A DNA stretch of 30,408 bases, from contig JBKPCD010000130.1 in the NCBI GenBank assembly GCA_046727175.1, positions 1 through 30,408 of the forward strand. Direction: 5' to 3'. The position numbers and the translations under genes are program-made. Shown here in pieces: positions 1-7,930 of the stretch. Every line of letters begins with the position of its first letter. The stretch's first letter is position 1. The notes beneath the pieces were generated by a model. The model did not search any database, was not told where the DNA came from, and worked only from the letters and a program-made list of their open reading frames with translations. Source of the DNA: JBKPCD01 sp046727175 (GTDB taxonomy: Bacteria; Acidobacteriota; Vicinamibacteria; Vicinamibacterales; 2-12-FULL-66-21).

Positions 1-204
1 CGTCCATACGTGCTCTGGCTGCGCCTGCAGTACGGAGCGAGTGAGCTCGCGCGCGGCGCGTCTGTCACCGATGCCGCCCATGCTGCCGGGTTCGCCGATG
101 CGGCACACTTCACGCGCACGTTCCATCGCATGCTCGGAGCGACACCGCACCAGATCCTCCGGCGAGGGTTGGCCGCCCGTGATTTTCATGTAAGAGTCAA
201 CTGA
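1..204 (+). CDS. AraC-family transcriptional regulator, C-terminal end (5' end outside window)
   Basis: The frame is open from the first base and ends at TGA 202-204, so only the last 67 residues are seen. They form the second helix-turn-helix of an AraC/XylS DNA-binding domain: a helix with VTDAAHAAGFADAAHFTRTF followed by HRMLGATPHQ, which matches the family signature A-x-x-x-G-F-x-x-x-x-x-F-x-R-x-F-x-x-x-x-G-x-(T/S)-P. The protein should bind DNA as a transcription activator or repressor. Its sensing domain lies outside the window, so the ligand and target genes cannot be inferred. The next gene on this strand is a decayed acetyltransferase after about 120 bases, so an operon link is possible but unproven. 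Confidence 0.85.
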   Translation, partial: RPYVLWLRLQYGASELARGASVTDAAHAAGFADAAHFTRTFHRMLGATPHQILRRGLAARDFHVRVN

Positions 205-322
205 TCGTTCGAACACCTTCCTGGATACTCGCTGAAGTGAACGCTGCGGTTTTCCGATAGCGGCGACCGAAACGTAGAATGCCGATGTGCGGCGGCGACC
301 GTGTGTCGACCGATTTTTGCCG

Positions 323-784
323 ATGACAAAAGAGACAGGAACTCCGGTGCACTCCGAGCTGGGCCCACTCATTCGGTCTTATGATCCGTTTGCCGACCTG
401 GATGGACTGCGCGCATGCATCATCGAGCAACAGGAGTTTCATCGAGGGCTGGAATCGTCGTGGCCTGAGGGCCAGGCGATCATCGACGATTACGTGAACT
501 ATCTCGAGACGCAGTGCACCCTGCACAACGGGCGGGTCATAGTCGCGGAGTGCGGCGGAGAACTCGTCGGATTTGTGTGCGTGGTGGCTTCGACGAACGG
601 AGAGTCCCCTGACGATCCCGCCCCATTTGCCTGGATTCACGACTCGAATTCGCTCACGTCGAACATTTGCTCGCGCACGAGCTTCACGAAGGGGTTGGTC
701 GGCGTCGAATCCATCACACGACAACGAACCTGCAAACCGCCACAGCCGCGCTCGAGAGCCCGAGCGCGAGCGCCACGGCCGTAG
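323..784 (+). pseudogene. GNAT-family N-acetyltransferase, frameshifted and truncated
   Basis: From ATG 323 the protein reads like a GNAT domain for about 95 residues: LIRSYDPFADLDGLRACI at the start, the beta strands GRVIVAECGGELVGFVCVVA, then PFAWIHD, where the strand before the acetyl-CoA loop begins. After about position 645 the frame becomes arginine-rich and loses similarity. The adjacent frame then shows EHLLAHELHEGVGRRRIHHT and TTNLQTA, resembling the GNAT helix and strand that follow the R-x-x-G-x-A loop. The acetyl-CoA loop itself is missing from both frames, so a small deletion plus frameshift is likely. The 3' end runs antisense into the DoxX gene ending at 714. No active enzyme is expected. 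The GNAT class is fairly sure; the substrate is unknown. Confidence 0.6.
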
Positions 785-1082
785 ATTCGTGGCGCCGCCT
801 GTGCGTGAACACTGCTCCGGCCATGATCAGGGCAAGACCTGCGGCTGCGATCGCCGTGACGACCGGCAGCACACCGAGACCGAGCGGAACGACGAGACCG
901 ACAGCACCCAAGATTTCAGCAAGGGCGATCAAATTGATTTCCAAGCTCGAGAAATCTCTCGCCCACGCCATGCGCGGGTCATCGAGCAGGACCGCCCGAT
1001 CCCTGGCGAGCTTTGTGGCGCCGGCAACCAGAAAAGCAACGGCGAGATGGGCCTGAACAATCCACAGAACGATATTCACCAT
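714..1082 (-). CDS. DoxX-like small membrane protein
   Basis: This 122-residue protein has four predicted membrane segments. It starts MVNIVLWIVQAHLAVAFLVA followed by GATKLA, a typical DoxX-family beginning in which the first helix ends in G-x-x-K. It continues with an LIALAEILGAVGLVVP helix, a third helix rich in Ala and Leu, FTHRRRHE in a loop, and a last helix ending in RFVVV. The length is normal for the DoxX-like family. A GAGG ribosome-binding sequence lies just upstream of ATG 1082. It is 38 bases downstream of another minus-strand membrane protein gene and is probably cotranscribed with it. DoxX proteins are membrane proteins of loosely defined function, some linked to redox processes; no specific substrate can be assigned. 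Confidence 0.8.
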   Translation of the reverse strand: MVNIVLWIVQAHLAVAFLVAGATKLARDRAVLLDDPRMAWARDFSSLEINLIALAEILGAVGLVVPLGLGVLPVVTAIAAAGLALIMAGAVFTHRRRHESTAVALALGLSSAAVAVCRFVVV

Positions 1083-1120
1083 GATCGAACCTCGGTCACG
1101 AATGTGTCGACGCCCACGAG

Positions 1121-1561
1121 TTATCGCGAGGCACCAGTTGCTCGTGATGCGTCACGCATTGAGGGATTGCTGAAAAACGCAAACACAAAGAGCACCAAGC
1201 CCACGAGGCCCGGAATCAGGCCGACGGTCCACACGCCGGAACTCGAGCCGATCGCGTACAGCATGAGCGAGAGACCAACACCGATCGCGACCAAGATCGC
1301 GCCGCTCTGCATCCCGTCCCGCCTGGCTCGATGAGCCCTGTCTTGCGCTCTTCGTTCCAGGCGCGCGTCCTCTTCGCGGACCAACGCGATCACGAGTTGC
1401 GCACTCTCGGCCGGCTGCTCCGCAATCCTTCTGAGGAGCGCGTAGCGATCCCGGCTCTTCCGTTCATCGGCGCGGGCGGTGACCCAGTAGGCCACACTCA
1501 GAAACGCGAACACTGCAACCGTTGCCGCCGCAATGAAGAGAAATAGCGCCACGTTCGCCAT
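1121..1561 (-). CDS. Small membrane protein with two-helix C-terminus (possibly DUF6249-like)
   Basis: The start is set at ATG 1561, which has an AGAGGGAC-type ribosome-binding sequence; an upstream in-frame extension lacks one. The 146-residue product has an N-terminal membrane helix (residues about 3-25), a charged cytoplasmic helical stretch rich in Arg and Glu (residues about 30-80), then two close membrane helices, GAILVAIGVGLSLMLYAIG and VGLIPGLVGLVLFVFAFF, and a short basic tail. The paired helices with glycine-rich faces resemble the DUF6249 type often encoded next to ECF sigma factors; that family call is from memory and unsure. The gene is divergent from the ECF sigma factor gene starting 150 bases away, so both may respond to the same signal. 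Confidence 0.7.
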   Translation of the reverse strand: MANVALFLFIAAATVAVFAFLSVAYWVTARADERKSRDRYALLRRIAEQPAESAQLVIALVREEDARLERRAQDRAHRARRDGMQSGAILVAIGVGLSLMLYAIGSSSGVWTVGLIPGLVGLVLFVFAFFSNPSMRDASRATGASR

Positions 1562-1711
1562 GCATGTCCCTCTGTCCTGCTGAATGAGACACGGCGCGTG
1601 GGAGGTGGGTTGCATTTTGTGTGGCAACATGGCCCGCTGGAAAAATGCAACCGGTCACCAGTCGGCTGTGTCCAATTCCAGCAACCGAGCGCGCGATGCC
1701 TGGAGAGCTCA

Positions 1712-2274
1712 ATGACGGCTGCGGGGTCCGACGAGGAGGATGCGGCCGATGCCAGCCGCGTCGTGGCTGGCGACCTTGCGGCCTTCGGCGGAATCGTCCA
1801 GCGCTGGCAGACTCGGCTTGTCAACCTGGCTTGGCGGTTTTGCCGCGATCGAACCGATGCCGAGGATATGGCCCAAGAAGCATTCGTTCGGGCATTCCGA
1901 GGCATTCACACGTTTCGCCGCGACTCGGCGTTCTCCACCTGGTTGACGGCGATCGCGCTGAACACGTATCGCTCGTGGCTTCGCGATGCCCGCCGGCGCC
2001 ACTCGACGTCGACCTGATACGCGCGCACGACCGCCATTCAGATGCTCTCAGTGAATTGCAGGGTCGGGAGCGGGGGTCCGCCGTACGACAGGCGGTTCTG
2101 ACATTGCCGCCACGCTATCGCGACCCTATCGTCTTGTACTACTTCAAGGAGACAAACCTCGCCGAGACGGCGCGGGTGCTCGGCTTGCCGGAAGGCACAT
2201 TGAAGGCACGACTGCATCGCGGCAGGGAGTTGCTGAAGCGGCGCATCGCCGGGCGCGGAGGTGGTGAACGGTGA
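1712..2274 (+). pseudogene. ECF RNA polymerase sigma factor, split by one frameshift
   Basis: ATG 1712 follows a GGAG ribosome-binding sequence. The first frame encodes sigma region 2 (LAWRFCRDRTDAEDMAQEAF, then FRRDSAFSTWLTAIALN) and stops at 2015-2017. The second frame resumes with PPAPLDVDLIRAHDRHSDAL and encodes region 4 (LTLPPRYRDPIVLYYFKETN, LAETARVLGLPEGTLKARLH, RGRELLKRR), ending at 2274. The two halves join without loss near 1985-2012, so a single-base change in the linker explains the break. Together they make a normal-sized ECF factor of about 187 residues. There is no slippery heptamer, so programmed frameshifting is unlikely. The break is either a genuine inactivating mutation or a consensus error. 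The overlapping downstream membrane protein gene is intact. Confidence 0.85.
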
Positions 2275-2612
2275 GCCAGACTGACTTGGACCAACTCGAT
2301 CAGATCCTGTCATCGGACGACGTGCTCGCGCCGTCGTCGGGGTTTGCTGCCGCGGTCATGGAGGCGGTTCGCGAAGCCGCCAGTGAGCCGCCGCCGTTGC
2401 CGTTCCCATGGGGACGATTCGCGGCAGGGCTGCTCGGCTGCAGCATCTGCTCGGCGTCGGCGATCGTACTCATGGACCAGGTTGATTGGTCCATCCTGAA
2501 CCAGCCCGCCGCGCAACTCTCGGCCGTCGCGCCGGAACTCGGATACGCGGCGGCGGTGCTGGGTCTGAGCGTCGGGTTCCTCCGAGTGCAGCGGACGTTT
2601 GCGCGCAGCTAA
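2271..2612 (+). CDS. Small membrane protein coupled to the ECF sigma factor (possible anti-sigma-like partner)
   Basis: The GTG start at 2271 overlaps the TGA of the sigma gene (GTGA), a classical translational coupling arrangement. The 113-residue product has a soluble N-terminus of about 45 residues (SQTDLDQLDQILSSDD, then a helix with FAAAVMEAVREAA), a membrane segment at about residues 48-67 (GRFAAGLLGCSICSASAIVL) and a second at about 86-105. The N-terminal helical region before a membrane anchor is the layout of many membrane anti-sigma factors, but no zinc-binding H-x3-C-x2-C motif is present. Function as an anti-sigma factor is inferred from position and shape only. Confidence 0.75.
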   Translation: MSQTDLDQLDQILSSDDVLAPSSGFAAAVMEAVREAASEPPPLPFPWGRFAAGLLGCSICSASAIVLMDQVDWSILNQPAAQLSAVAPELGYAAAVLGLSVGFLRVQRTFARS

Positions 2613-2687
2613 TGGCAGCGTCCCGCCAGACGCGTGGGCAGCCGACGCGCAGTCGACGATGCGGTCAGTAGCAGATTCGCGCTGTCG

Positions 2688-3650
2688 CTAGTCGTGTTCG
2701 ACACCGCTGGCGTGCGAGGTGCGCGCGACACCTCTGACGGCCACGAATCCAGTCGCCAGCAATGCGGCAAGGCCGAGCACTGCGAACGCTCCCGCGGTAA
2801 TCGGTGTGTTCGATAAAGGTACGCCCGCCATGTTCTCCACGACGATGATTCCCGCCAGCAACTCGTAGCCAGCCGCACTCAGCAACACGACACCAATTCG
2901 GCGTCGCTCGGACCAGTCAGTGAACGACAACAGCCACGCGAGCAGCGGCAGCACCAGAATCGCGTGCATCATCACCGCGTGCGTTGGCTTGAGTGCTCCC
3001 CCGGTCGCGTAGGCGGCCTGCGGGTCTCCGGCGAATACGAGCCGCATACCCTTGGCGATCATCAGTGCGCCGACGATGAGCGACGCGAACAAGGTCACGA
3101 ATCCAATCCGGATCGCAACCCGGAGGCTGACTGGCACCCCCGGCTGGCTGCGAAACGATACAAGGAGAAGCGTCGCGATGACCACGACCAGAACGAAGCC
3201 CCCACCGGCCAGGGTCCGGGCGACTAGCCCATCGAAGGTCGTCTCCAGGTTGAAGTGAGAGGGGACGCCCCGCCACGCCTGCAGCGAGACAAGCAGAGTC
3301 TCGACGGCGCACGCAGCCGTGAATCCGCAGAGCAGTATCGACCGCAATCGATCGCTGAGCCGGAGAAAGGCCGCCACCCAGACGATTGTGACCACGGTAA
3401 GGCCGAAGGACAGCCCGAACGTCGCAGGCTTGCGCAGCGATACCGGCCCTTCCCAGGATCCGCCGCCGATCGCCAGGATGCCAAGATGGATCAGACCGCT
3501 GATGAACAACAGTGCGCCGACGATGTAGCCGGCTCGTTCCACCGTTCGGCCACGCCAAAACGTCCACAGGGACCCGGCGAGCGCCGCCGAAACGCTCCAG
3601 GTAGCATGTGCGTTTTGGTCCCACGTTCTGGAGGTCACGTCCAATCTCAC
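2688..3650 (-). CDS. Polytopic membrane protein of unknown function
   Basis: This is a 320-residue protein with about eight or nine hydrophobic segments, beginning near WSVSAALAGSLWTFW and including GYIVGALLFISGLIHLGILA and LAGGGFVLVVVIATLLLVSF. A loop before one helix carries a His pair (THAVMMH), a pattern seen in heme- or metal-binding membrane proteins but not diagnostic. I chose GTG 3650 because it overlaps the TGA of a short upstream ORF (GTGA); a longer form from GTG 3695 adds 15 charged residues before the first helix. I do not recognise the family. It converges with the sigma/partner pair upstream in the window. Confidence 0.7.
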   Translation of the reverse strand: MRLDVTSRTWDQNAHATWSVSAALAGSLWTFWRGRTVERAGYIVGALLFISGLIHLGILAIGGGSWEGPVSLRKPATFGLSFGLTVVTIVWVAAFLRLSDRLRSILLCGFTAACAVETLLVSLQAWRGVPSHFNLETTFDGLVARTLAGGGFVLVVVIATLLLVSFRSQPGVPVSLRVAIRIGFVTLFASLIVGALMIAKGMRLVFAGDPQAAYATGGALKPTHAVMMHAILVLPLLAWLLSFTDWSERRRIGVVLLSAAGYELLAGIIVVENMAGVPLSNTPITAGAFAVLGLAALLATGFVAVRGVARTSHASGVEHD

Positions 3651-3907
3651 GCGATTGTCATCGAACTCGAGCGTCGCGCCGCGACGCGGCGCCACCAGCT
3701 CTTACTCACTTCGACGAGAATCAGGGGCCACGCGGTCCACGCCCAGGCCGTCACGAGATACGAAGCCGCGGATGAGCGGATCGGCCGAGGGCGGCGGATC
3801 GTGTTGACTCGCAGCGGTCCCAGCTCCAAAGTGAGCGGTTGCGAGAGTGCCTCGAGGGTAGCGAAGGGTTGGACAGCCGGCCGACTGATAGGAGTCACCG
3901 ATGGCAA
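3647..3907 (-). CDS. Possible small single-helix membrane protein upstream of the polytopic protein
   Basis: The minus-strand frame contains one plausible membrane segment, YLVTAWAWTAWPLILVEVSK, followed by a basic tail, SWWRRVAARRSSS. Its TGA overlaps the GTG start of the downstream membrane protein, suggesting coupling. The only start at the 5' end is TTG 3907, which would overlap the start of the plus-strand DUF4406 gene, so a later start is more likely. No family is recognised. It could be chance, since the region is GC-rich. Confidence 0.3.
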   Translation of the reverse strand: MPSVTPISRPAVQPFATLEALSQPLTLELGPLRVNTIRRPRPIRSSAASYLVTAWAWTAWPLILVEVSKSWWRRVAARRSSSMTIA

Positions 3908-4305
3908 CGACGACTGGGCAGATGATCCTTGTTGCTGGACCGTATCGCTCAGGGACCGGTGACGATCCCGCCAGAATGGCGGCGAATGTTCGTCTGATGG
4001 AAGCCTACGCCCTTCCCCTTTTCCGTGCCGGCCATCTTCCGGTCGTTGGCGAATGGTTCGCCCTTCCTCTCGTGTCGCTCGCGGGCTCTCGCAGGGTTGG
4101 AGACGATGCGTTCAATGAAACCTTCCATCCCATTGCCGAACGACTGGTCGCGCGTTGCGATGCCGTGCTCCGTGTCGGCGGTGCGTCTCAGGGCGCGGAC
4201 CTGATGGTCAGCCTGGCCGAAGCGCGAGGTCTGAGCGTCTATCACCAGCTACGCGAGATCCCAGGCTGCGAATCGTGCGCCGACCCAGGTGTTCGGCCGG
4301 TCTGA
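3901..4305 (+). CDS. DUF4406 / nucleoside 2-deoxyribosyltransferase-like protein
   Basis: ATG 3901 follows an AGGAG ribosome-binding sequence. The 134-residue product starts with ILVAGPYRSGTGDDPARMAA, the glycine-rich beta-loop that opens proteins of the DUF4406 and nucleoside deoxyribosyltransferase-like fold. It continues with NVRLMEAYALPLFRAGHLPV and VGEWFALPLV. RCDAVLRVGGASQGADLMVS and LAEARGLSVYHQLREIPGC follow, where a strand with a Gly-Ser/Gly-rich turn normally binds nucleotide phosphate or ribose. Length is normal for stand-alone DUF4406 proteins. The reaction is unknown; a nucleotide or nucleoside ligand is an inference from the fold. Confidence 0.85.
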   Translation: MATTTGQMILVAGPYRSGTGDDPARMAANVRLMEAYALPLFRAGHLPVVGEWFALPLVSLAGSRRVGDDAFNETFHPIAERLVARCDAVLRVGGASQGADLMVSLAEARGLSVYHQLREIPGCESCADPGVRPV

Positions 4306-4536
4306 ATGCGTCCGCTGCTTGCGGCTCCGACGCTTCACGGCCTGTCGTCTGCGCTTTTGAATACGTCAGCCACTTGCTCCGCGCGACATCCAAAGCCAAT
4401 CGTATCGAGTCGGAAGCTCACATTGGGTTGCGCGACCGACCTGATCGCTGGGAAGGTTGCATAGCCGTCACACTCGTCTTCTAGACTCGCTTCCTGTTTC
4501 CTTGGTTGGCAGGCAAGAACTTATCGGGAAGCGCTC

Positions 4537-5350
4537 ATGAGTGAAGCGACGCTGACTGCCGACGGTTCAGTGGCGCTCGACCGCCGCGCATCGATCCGCC
4601 CCAAGCTGGATGTCGGTTTCGATGGACGCTCGGCGATCGTGTTCTTCAGCCGGGTTGCTTTCGGACTGTTCTTCATCGCCTACAGCGTCTACGTCGACGT
4701 GAGCACGAGCGGCGTGCAAACGAGGACGACGTTGCCCTTCCTGCTGCTCGGCGTCGCGCTGTTCATCGCGCTCGGTTTCGAGTTCGTCAACGGCTTTCAC
4801 GACACGGCGAACGCCGTTGCGACCGTGAGTTACACACATTCCCTGCCAGCACCCATCGCCGTGGTGTGGTCCGGCGTCTTCAACTTTCTCGGGGTCATGG
4901 ATCGAGCGGCGCGGTCGCGTACGGGATCATCGCGCTCCTCCCGGTAGAACTGATCCTGCAGGTCGGGTCGAGCGCAGGGTTGCGATGGTGTTTGCGCTGC
5001 TCATCGGCGCGATCATCTGGAATCTCGGCACGTGGTATCTCGGCCTGCCTGCCTCCAGCTCTCACACGCTGATCGGCTCGATCATTGGCGTTGGCCGCGC
5101 GAATCAGCTGATGCCTGCCAGCGGAGGTGCGAGCGGCGTCGACTGGGCGCAGGCGTCCAAGGTCGGGTATTCGCTGCTGTTGTCTCCACTCATCGGGTTC
5201 GTTGCCGGTACCTGGCGCCCGAAAACGCGCCACACGTCGCGACCCTTGGTTATCTACCCTGCCGGCCCGACGCTGTTGTCGATCGCTCGCCGCTTGGACA
5301 AACCCTCACGGGCTCGGTCTTCGGAGGCCGCAGCTGAGTCGTCGGACTGA
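4537..5350 (+). pseudogene. PiT-family inorganic phosphate transporter, multiply frameshifted and truncated
   Basis: The gene begins at ATG 4537 and reads through SYVYVDVSTSG-like loop residues and LLGVALFIALGFEFVNGFHD-TANAVATVSYT, the PiT signature (G-F-x-N-G-x-x-D-x-A-N-x-x-A). Near 4900 the frame shifts to one encoding SSGAVAYGIIALLPVELILQ-VGSSAG. Near 4980 it shifts again to MVFALLIGAIIWNLGTWYLG-LPASSSHTLIGSIIGVG. The three pieces align end to end with the family. After about 5215 (SPLIGFV) similarity stops, although AVSWSIALGWT near 5390-5440 resembles a C-terminal PiT helix. A full PiT is about 500 residues; only about 250 remain. No functional phosphate transporter is expected. Confidence 0.85.
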
Positions 5351-5476
5351 CCGCGGACGCCTTCCGGGACGACGACCGCATAAAGACCGCGCTCGTGCGG
5401 TGAGCTGGTCGATCGCACTCGGTTGGACGCTCTTGCCTTTACGAAACGGCCCGGGAGGTTGGATGACCGGCCGAGA

Positions 5477-5836
5477 TCATGCCAGACTTCCGACCTGACG
5501 TCGGGCGCTCCAGTTCTCGACAGCGTCAACGATCTGATCTGCCGTACCGACCCAGTGCCAGATCGTCGCGGAACCCTCTACGCACCGAACGTCAAAAACC
5601 CTGGGCCCTGCTGCCACTTCGAGTCGAGCGTCGCCACGTACCCAACCATCTCTGGCGGCGACGGCCCACAGCCGCGCGAGCAAGTCTCTTTGAGCGCGTA
5701 CCGAATCCGATGACGTGTATCGCAACTTGGAAGTCCGCGTGCCGGATTCGTGGTGAAGGCGGCCACGGATACTAGCACTTCTTCGTGTCAAGCGACAGCG
5801 CGTCAGCTCGAACAACACGGGATCAGAAACTCGCAC
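5477..5836 (-). CDS. Doubtful hypothetical protein
   Basis: The last 65 residues look protein-like: LLARLWAVAARDGWVRGDAR, then LEVAAGPRVFDVRCVEGSAT and IWHWVGTADQIVDAVENWSA, with alternating strand-like hydrophobics and a closing helix. The first half is Arg/Ser-rich and looks non-coding, so this may be the C-terminal remnant of a longer gene. No family is recognised. It lies in an otherwise empty region after the PiT remnant. Confidence 0.3.
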   Translation of the reverse strand: MRVSDPVLFELTRCRLTRRSASIRGRLHHESGTRTSKLRYTSSDSVRAQRDLLARLWAVAARDGWVRGDARLEVAAGPRVFDVRCVEGSATIWHWVGTADQIVDAVENWSARRQVGSLA

Positions 5837-6195
5837 ACGTCATCCGGAATTTGTCGCGACGTGACGACGACTTCACGCCGATCGCCTACATCTGCTCCCT
5901 GGCGTGAGGTGGCCGCGAATCCCTCCCTTGGCACGGCGACGCCAAACCTTCCGAGGAGCAAAGGCTTCGAAGGCATGGCCATCGCTGCACGGAATTCGCT
6001 GCGAGCATGGGCCACGGACCGTGACGTCCGCGATGCTGCATGGCCGATGTCACGACCATCCATGACAGAGCGAGTTATCGTCGTGGACGATGGTCGTGTG
6101 ATCGCCTTCTCCGATACGATTACAGGCAACGATTCGTGAACGGGAAGAGGACTGAACGTCGGAAGACGTGCTCTCTGCATCCAAGCGAGGATCAC
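5837..6195. other. Intergenic stretch, no gene supported
   Basis: Open frames exist on both strands here but they are Arg/Ser/Thr-rich with no recognisable motifs, and I regard them as chance. The promoter of the ferritin-like gene should lie in the last 150 bases, but I see no convincing -35/-10 pair. Confidence 0.5.
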
Positions 6196-6696
6196 ATGGC
6201 TGAGCTAGAAGCGGACGACATTCAAATCACCCGCGATCGTTTGGCGGAATTGTTGAACGAGGACCTGGCCCGCGAGTATCAAGCCATCATCGCCTACGTC
6301 GTTTATTCCCAGGTGCTCAGCGGCGCCGAGTACACGGACATCGCCGCGCAGCTCGAGATTCACGCCAAGCAGGAGCTTGATCATGCTCTGATCATCTCGC
6401 GACAGATCGACTACCTCGGAAAGATGCCCGCGGTGGTCCCGAAGCCGGTGCGTACGTCGAAGAACGCGAAAGAGATGCTCCGGTTCGATCTGGACAACGA
6501 AAACGACACCATTCGCAATTACCGCGACCGCGTTCGGCAGTGTGAAGCACTGGGCGAGTACGCGCTGGCAGAACAGATCCGCCAGATCCTCGTCCAAGAG
6601 CAGGACCACCAGATCGATTTGGCCACCGCGCTCGGCGTGGATGTGCCGGACGTGAGCAGCGGTCCCAAGGCCCGTTCTCTGCGCAAGCGTCGTTGA
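6196..6696 (+). CDS. Ferritin-like di-iron protein (bacterioferritin type)
   Basis: The start is ATG 6196 with a GAGGA sequence upstream; the frame is open further 5' but that part is not protein-like. The 166-residue product is a four-helix bundle of the bacterioferritin/ferritin-like class. All six di-iron ligand positions of bacterioferritin can be placed with near-constant spacing: E27 (in AREYQAII), E60 and H63 (in KQELDHAL), E102 (in DNENDT), E135 and H138 (in QEQDHQIDL). The haem-ligating Met of true bacterioferritin is not evident. It probably oxidises and stores iron or protects against peroxide in the cytoplasm. The C-terminal tail is basic (KARSLRKRR), which might allow DNA contact as in Dps; that is speculation. 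It appears to be a single-gene unit. Confidence 0.9.
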   Translation: MAELEADDIQITRDRLAELLNEDLAREYQAIIAYVVYSQVLSGAEYTDIAAQLEIHAKQELDHALIISRQIDYLGKMPAVVPKPVRTSKNAKEMLRFDLDNENDTIRNYRDRVRQCEALGEYALAEQIRQILVQEQDHQIDLATALGVDVPDVSSGPKARSLRKRR

Positions 6697-6801
6697 CGGC
6701 GGCCTGGGCACCATCTTTCGGCCATGAGCAGCCACTCGCGCGGAAAGCTGCTGCCGTACCACCCGCACGCAGTACGCGTGACTAATGTGTAATTCGCGGT
6801 G

Positions 6802-7377
6802 TCAACCGGCGATGCTCAAACTCTGACGAGGTGTAGCTCGCTTGTATGGCAAGCTCGCGATGGCGCGCGCGACGCCAAGCCCGACGACGAGCAGTGATAC
6901 ACCAATATCGGGCTTCGCGATCATCACGTAAACGGCGGCCAGACCAAGACCGACGCGGAGCCGAAGCGAAGCGCGGAGCAGCGGGTCCGCTGCGGATCGC
7001 TGCAACCCCGTCGCCGTCCCGGCTCCGTCGCCGCTCGCAGCCTCGAAGATGGCTCGCGTTCGCGACCGGATTACTGGTCCGCCGATTATTGCCATCAGGA
7101 TCAAGGCCACGAACGGCACTCGCACCCACGCGAAGTCGTAGACGCCAACCCGCGCGACCAGGTAGATCCCGGACAACGGGATCAGTGCAGACCCGATTCC
7201 ATAGATGCGCGGCAGGCTCGGCCACACGCGAATCCAGGAAGATGCCTCCCGGTACCCCTCAACCCGCCGCAGCGATGCCAGACAGAGCCACTCCACGGGC
7301 ACCCCGGCGAACAGCGCGAGGGTGCTTCTGTGACAGGGAGAATTCAGAGATCGAAGGAAGGGTGCCGGGGCACACAC
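6802..7377 (-). CDS. Membrane protein with DUF2269-like layout, N-terminus doubtful
   Basis: Recognisable parts are TLALFAGVPVEWLCLASLRR, then RIYGIGSALIPLSGIYLVAR, WVRVPFVALILMAIIGGPVI and, near the end, LRLRVGLGLAAVYVMIAKPD followed by IGVSLLVVGLGVA. Four to five hydrophobic segments are spaced as in small membrane proteins annotated as DUF2269-like. The residues before TLALFAGV (MCAPAPFLRSLNSPCHRS) do not look like a first helix; family members normally begin with a helix containing a His-Gly pattern that leads into this segment. The 5' end therefore seems replaced or damaged. The start at 7377 is only the longest possible one. Function is unknown. Confidence 0.6.
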   Translation of the reverse strand: MCAPAPFLRSLNSPCHRSTLALFAGVPVEWLCLASLRRVEGYREASSWIRVWPSLPRIYGIGSALIPLSGIYLVARVGVYDFAWVRVPFVALILMAIIGGPVIRSRTRAIFEAASGDGAGTATGLQRSAADPLLRASLRLRVGLGLAAVYVMIAKPDIGVSLLVVGLGVARAIASLPYKRATPRQSLSIAG

Positions 7378-7409
7378 GGCTCTTTCTGGTCAAAGACTTA
7401 GGCGATACA

Positions 7410-7433
7410 ACGGGATTTGAACGCGATTTTCAC
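7410..7433. promoter_or_regulatory. Repeated element A (shared with 11207-11231)
   Basis: A 24-base sequence starting ACGGGA and containing TTGAACGCGATTTTCAC matches the sequence at 11207-11231 except for one C/T difference and a one-base length difference near its left end. Both copies lie in intergenic DNA between divergently oriented genes, here between the minus-strand membrane protein and the STAS gene whose ATG is 64 bases downstream. A shared operator or promoter element is the simplest reading. Confidence 0.45.
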
Positions 7434-7496
7434 GCGCGACGGCTGTCAGCTCCCTATGCTGAGAGGGCCAGCTCACGCAGAAAGTCGAGTCAGAAG

Positions 7497-7877
7497 ATGT
7501 ACCACGTGGACGAACCCTTCATCGTGACAGACCACGTCGAACACGCACGACGCTCGCTGACGCTTGTTCGAAGAACGGACAGGCGGGGCGCCGTGATCTA
7601 CGTTGAAGGCCCCTTTCGAGTACCGCTCACGGGCGAGTTGCGGCACAGAGTGCTCGAGCTCCTCCGTCGCGGAGAGCGCACCATCGTCCTGGACCTGTCA
7701 CGCGTCTCGAGGATCGACGCCGCGGGAGTTGGTCAATTGGTCCGCGCATACAACGTGACGGCCGCGGCCAGCGGCACGCTGCAGCTCGTCCACGCCACGG
7801 CCTGGGTGCGCGAAATCCTCGAGCGAGTTGGCTTGTTCGATTTGCTGAGCGCTGGGCGGGAACCCGAACTTCACTGA
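7497..7877 (+). CDS. STAS-domain protein (anti-sigma factor antagonist type)
   Basis: ATG 7497 opens a 126-residue STAS protein; the frame is open upstream only as the antisense of another gene. Segments in order are GAVIYVEGPFRVPLTGELRH, the helix VLELLRRGERT, the strand IVLDLSRVSRIDAAGVGQLV, and RAYNVTAAASGTLQLVHATA followed by WVREILERVGLFDLL. These fit the SpoIIAA/RsbV fold. The residue normally phosphorylated (Ser in D-S-S-G) is Ala here (D-A-A-G), so a Ser-kinase switch at that position is not available. It may act as a constitutive partner in a complex. It faces the very large regulator gene tail-to-tail. Confidence 0.85.
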   Translation: MYHVDEPFIVTDHVEHARRSLTLVRRTDRRGAVIYVEGPFRVPLTGELRHRVLELLRRGERTIVLDLSRVSRIDAAGVGQLVRAYNVTAAASGTLQLVHATAWVREILERVGLFDLLSAGREPELH

Positions 7878-7908
7878 CACCACGTTCAACGCTGTCGCGT
7901 TGAGAGTC

Positions 7909-7930
7909 CCGCCGGCCTAACCGCCGGCGG
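7909..7930. terminator. GC-rich hairpin between convergent genes
   Basis: Eight-base arms CCGCCGGC and GCCGGCGG enclose the loop CTAACC. The hairpin lies between the converging STAS gene and the large regulator gene and covers the stop codon of the latter. No T-tract follows on either strand, so it may be a weak or factor-assisted bidirectional terminator. Confidence 0.4.

Noticed and set aside
1985..2017. Programmed frameshift in the ECF sigma gene
   Set aside because: No slippery heptamer or downstream pseudoknot is visible; mutation or sequencing error is simpler.
5750..6139. Plus-strand 129-residue frame before the ferritin gene
   Set aside because: Ser/Thr/Arg-rich composition without structure-like pattern; the opposite strand is equally open.
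7408..7430. tRNA T-arm-like sequence on minus (TTCAAATCCCG)
   Set aside because: The flanking bases do not form a T-stem and no cloverleaf fits; the sequence is explained as part of the repeated element A.
6846..7496. N-terminal extension of the STAS frame
   Set aside because: The extension is antisense to the membrane protein gene and strongly Arg/Ser-rich; the STAS domain begins at ATG 7497.
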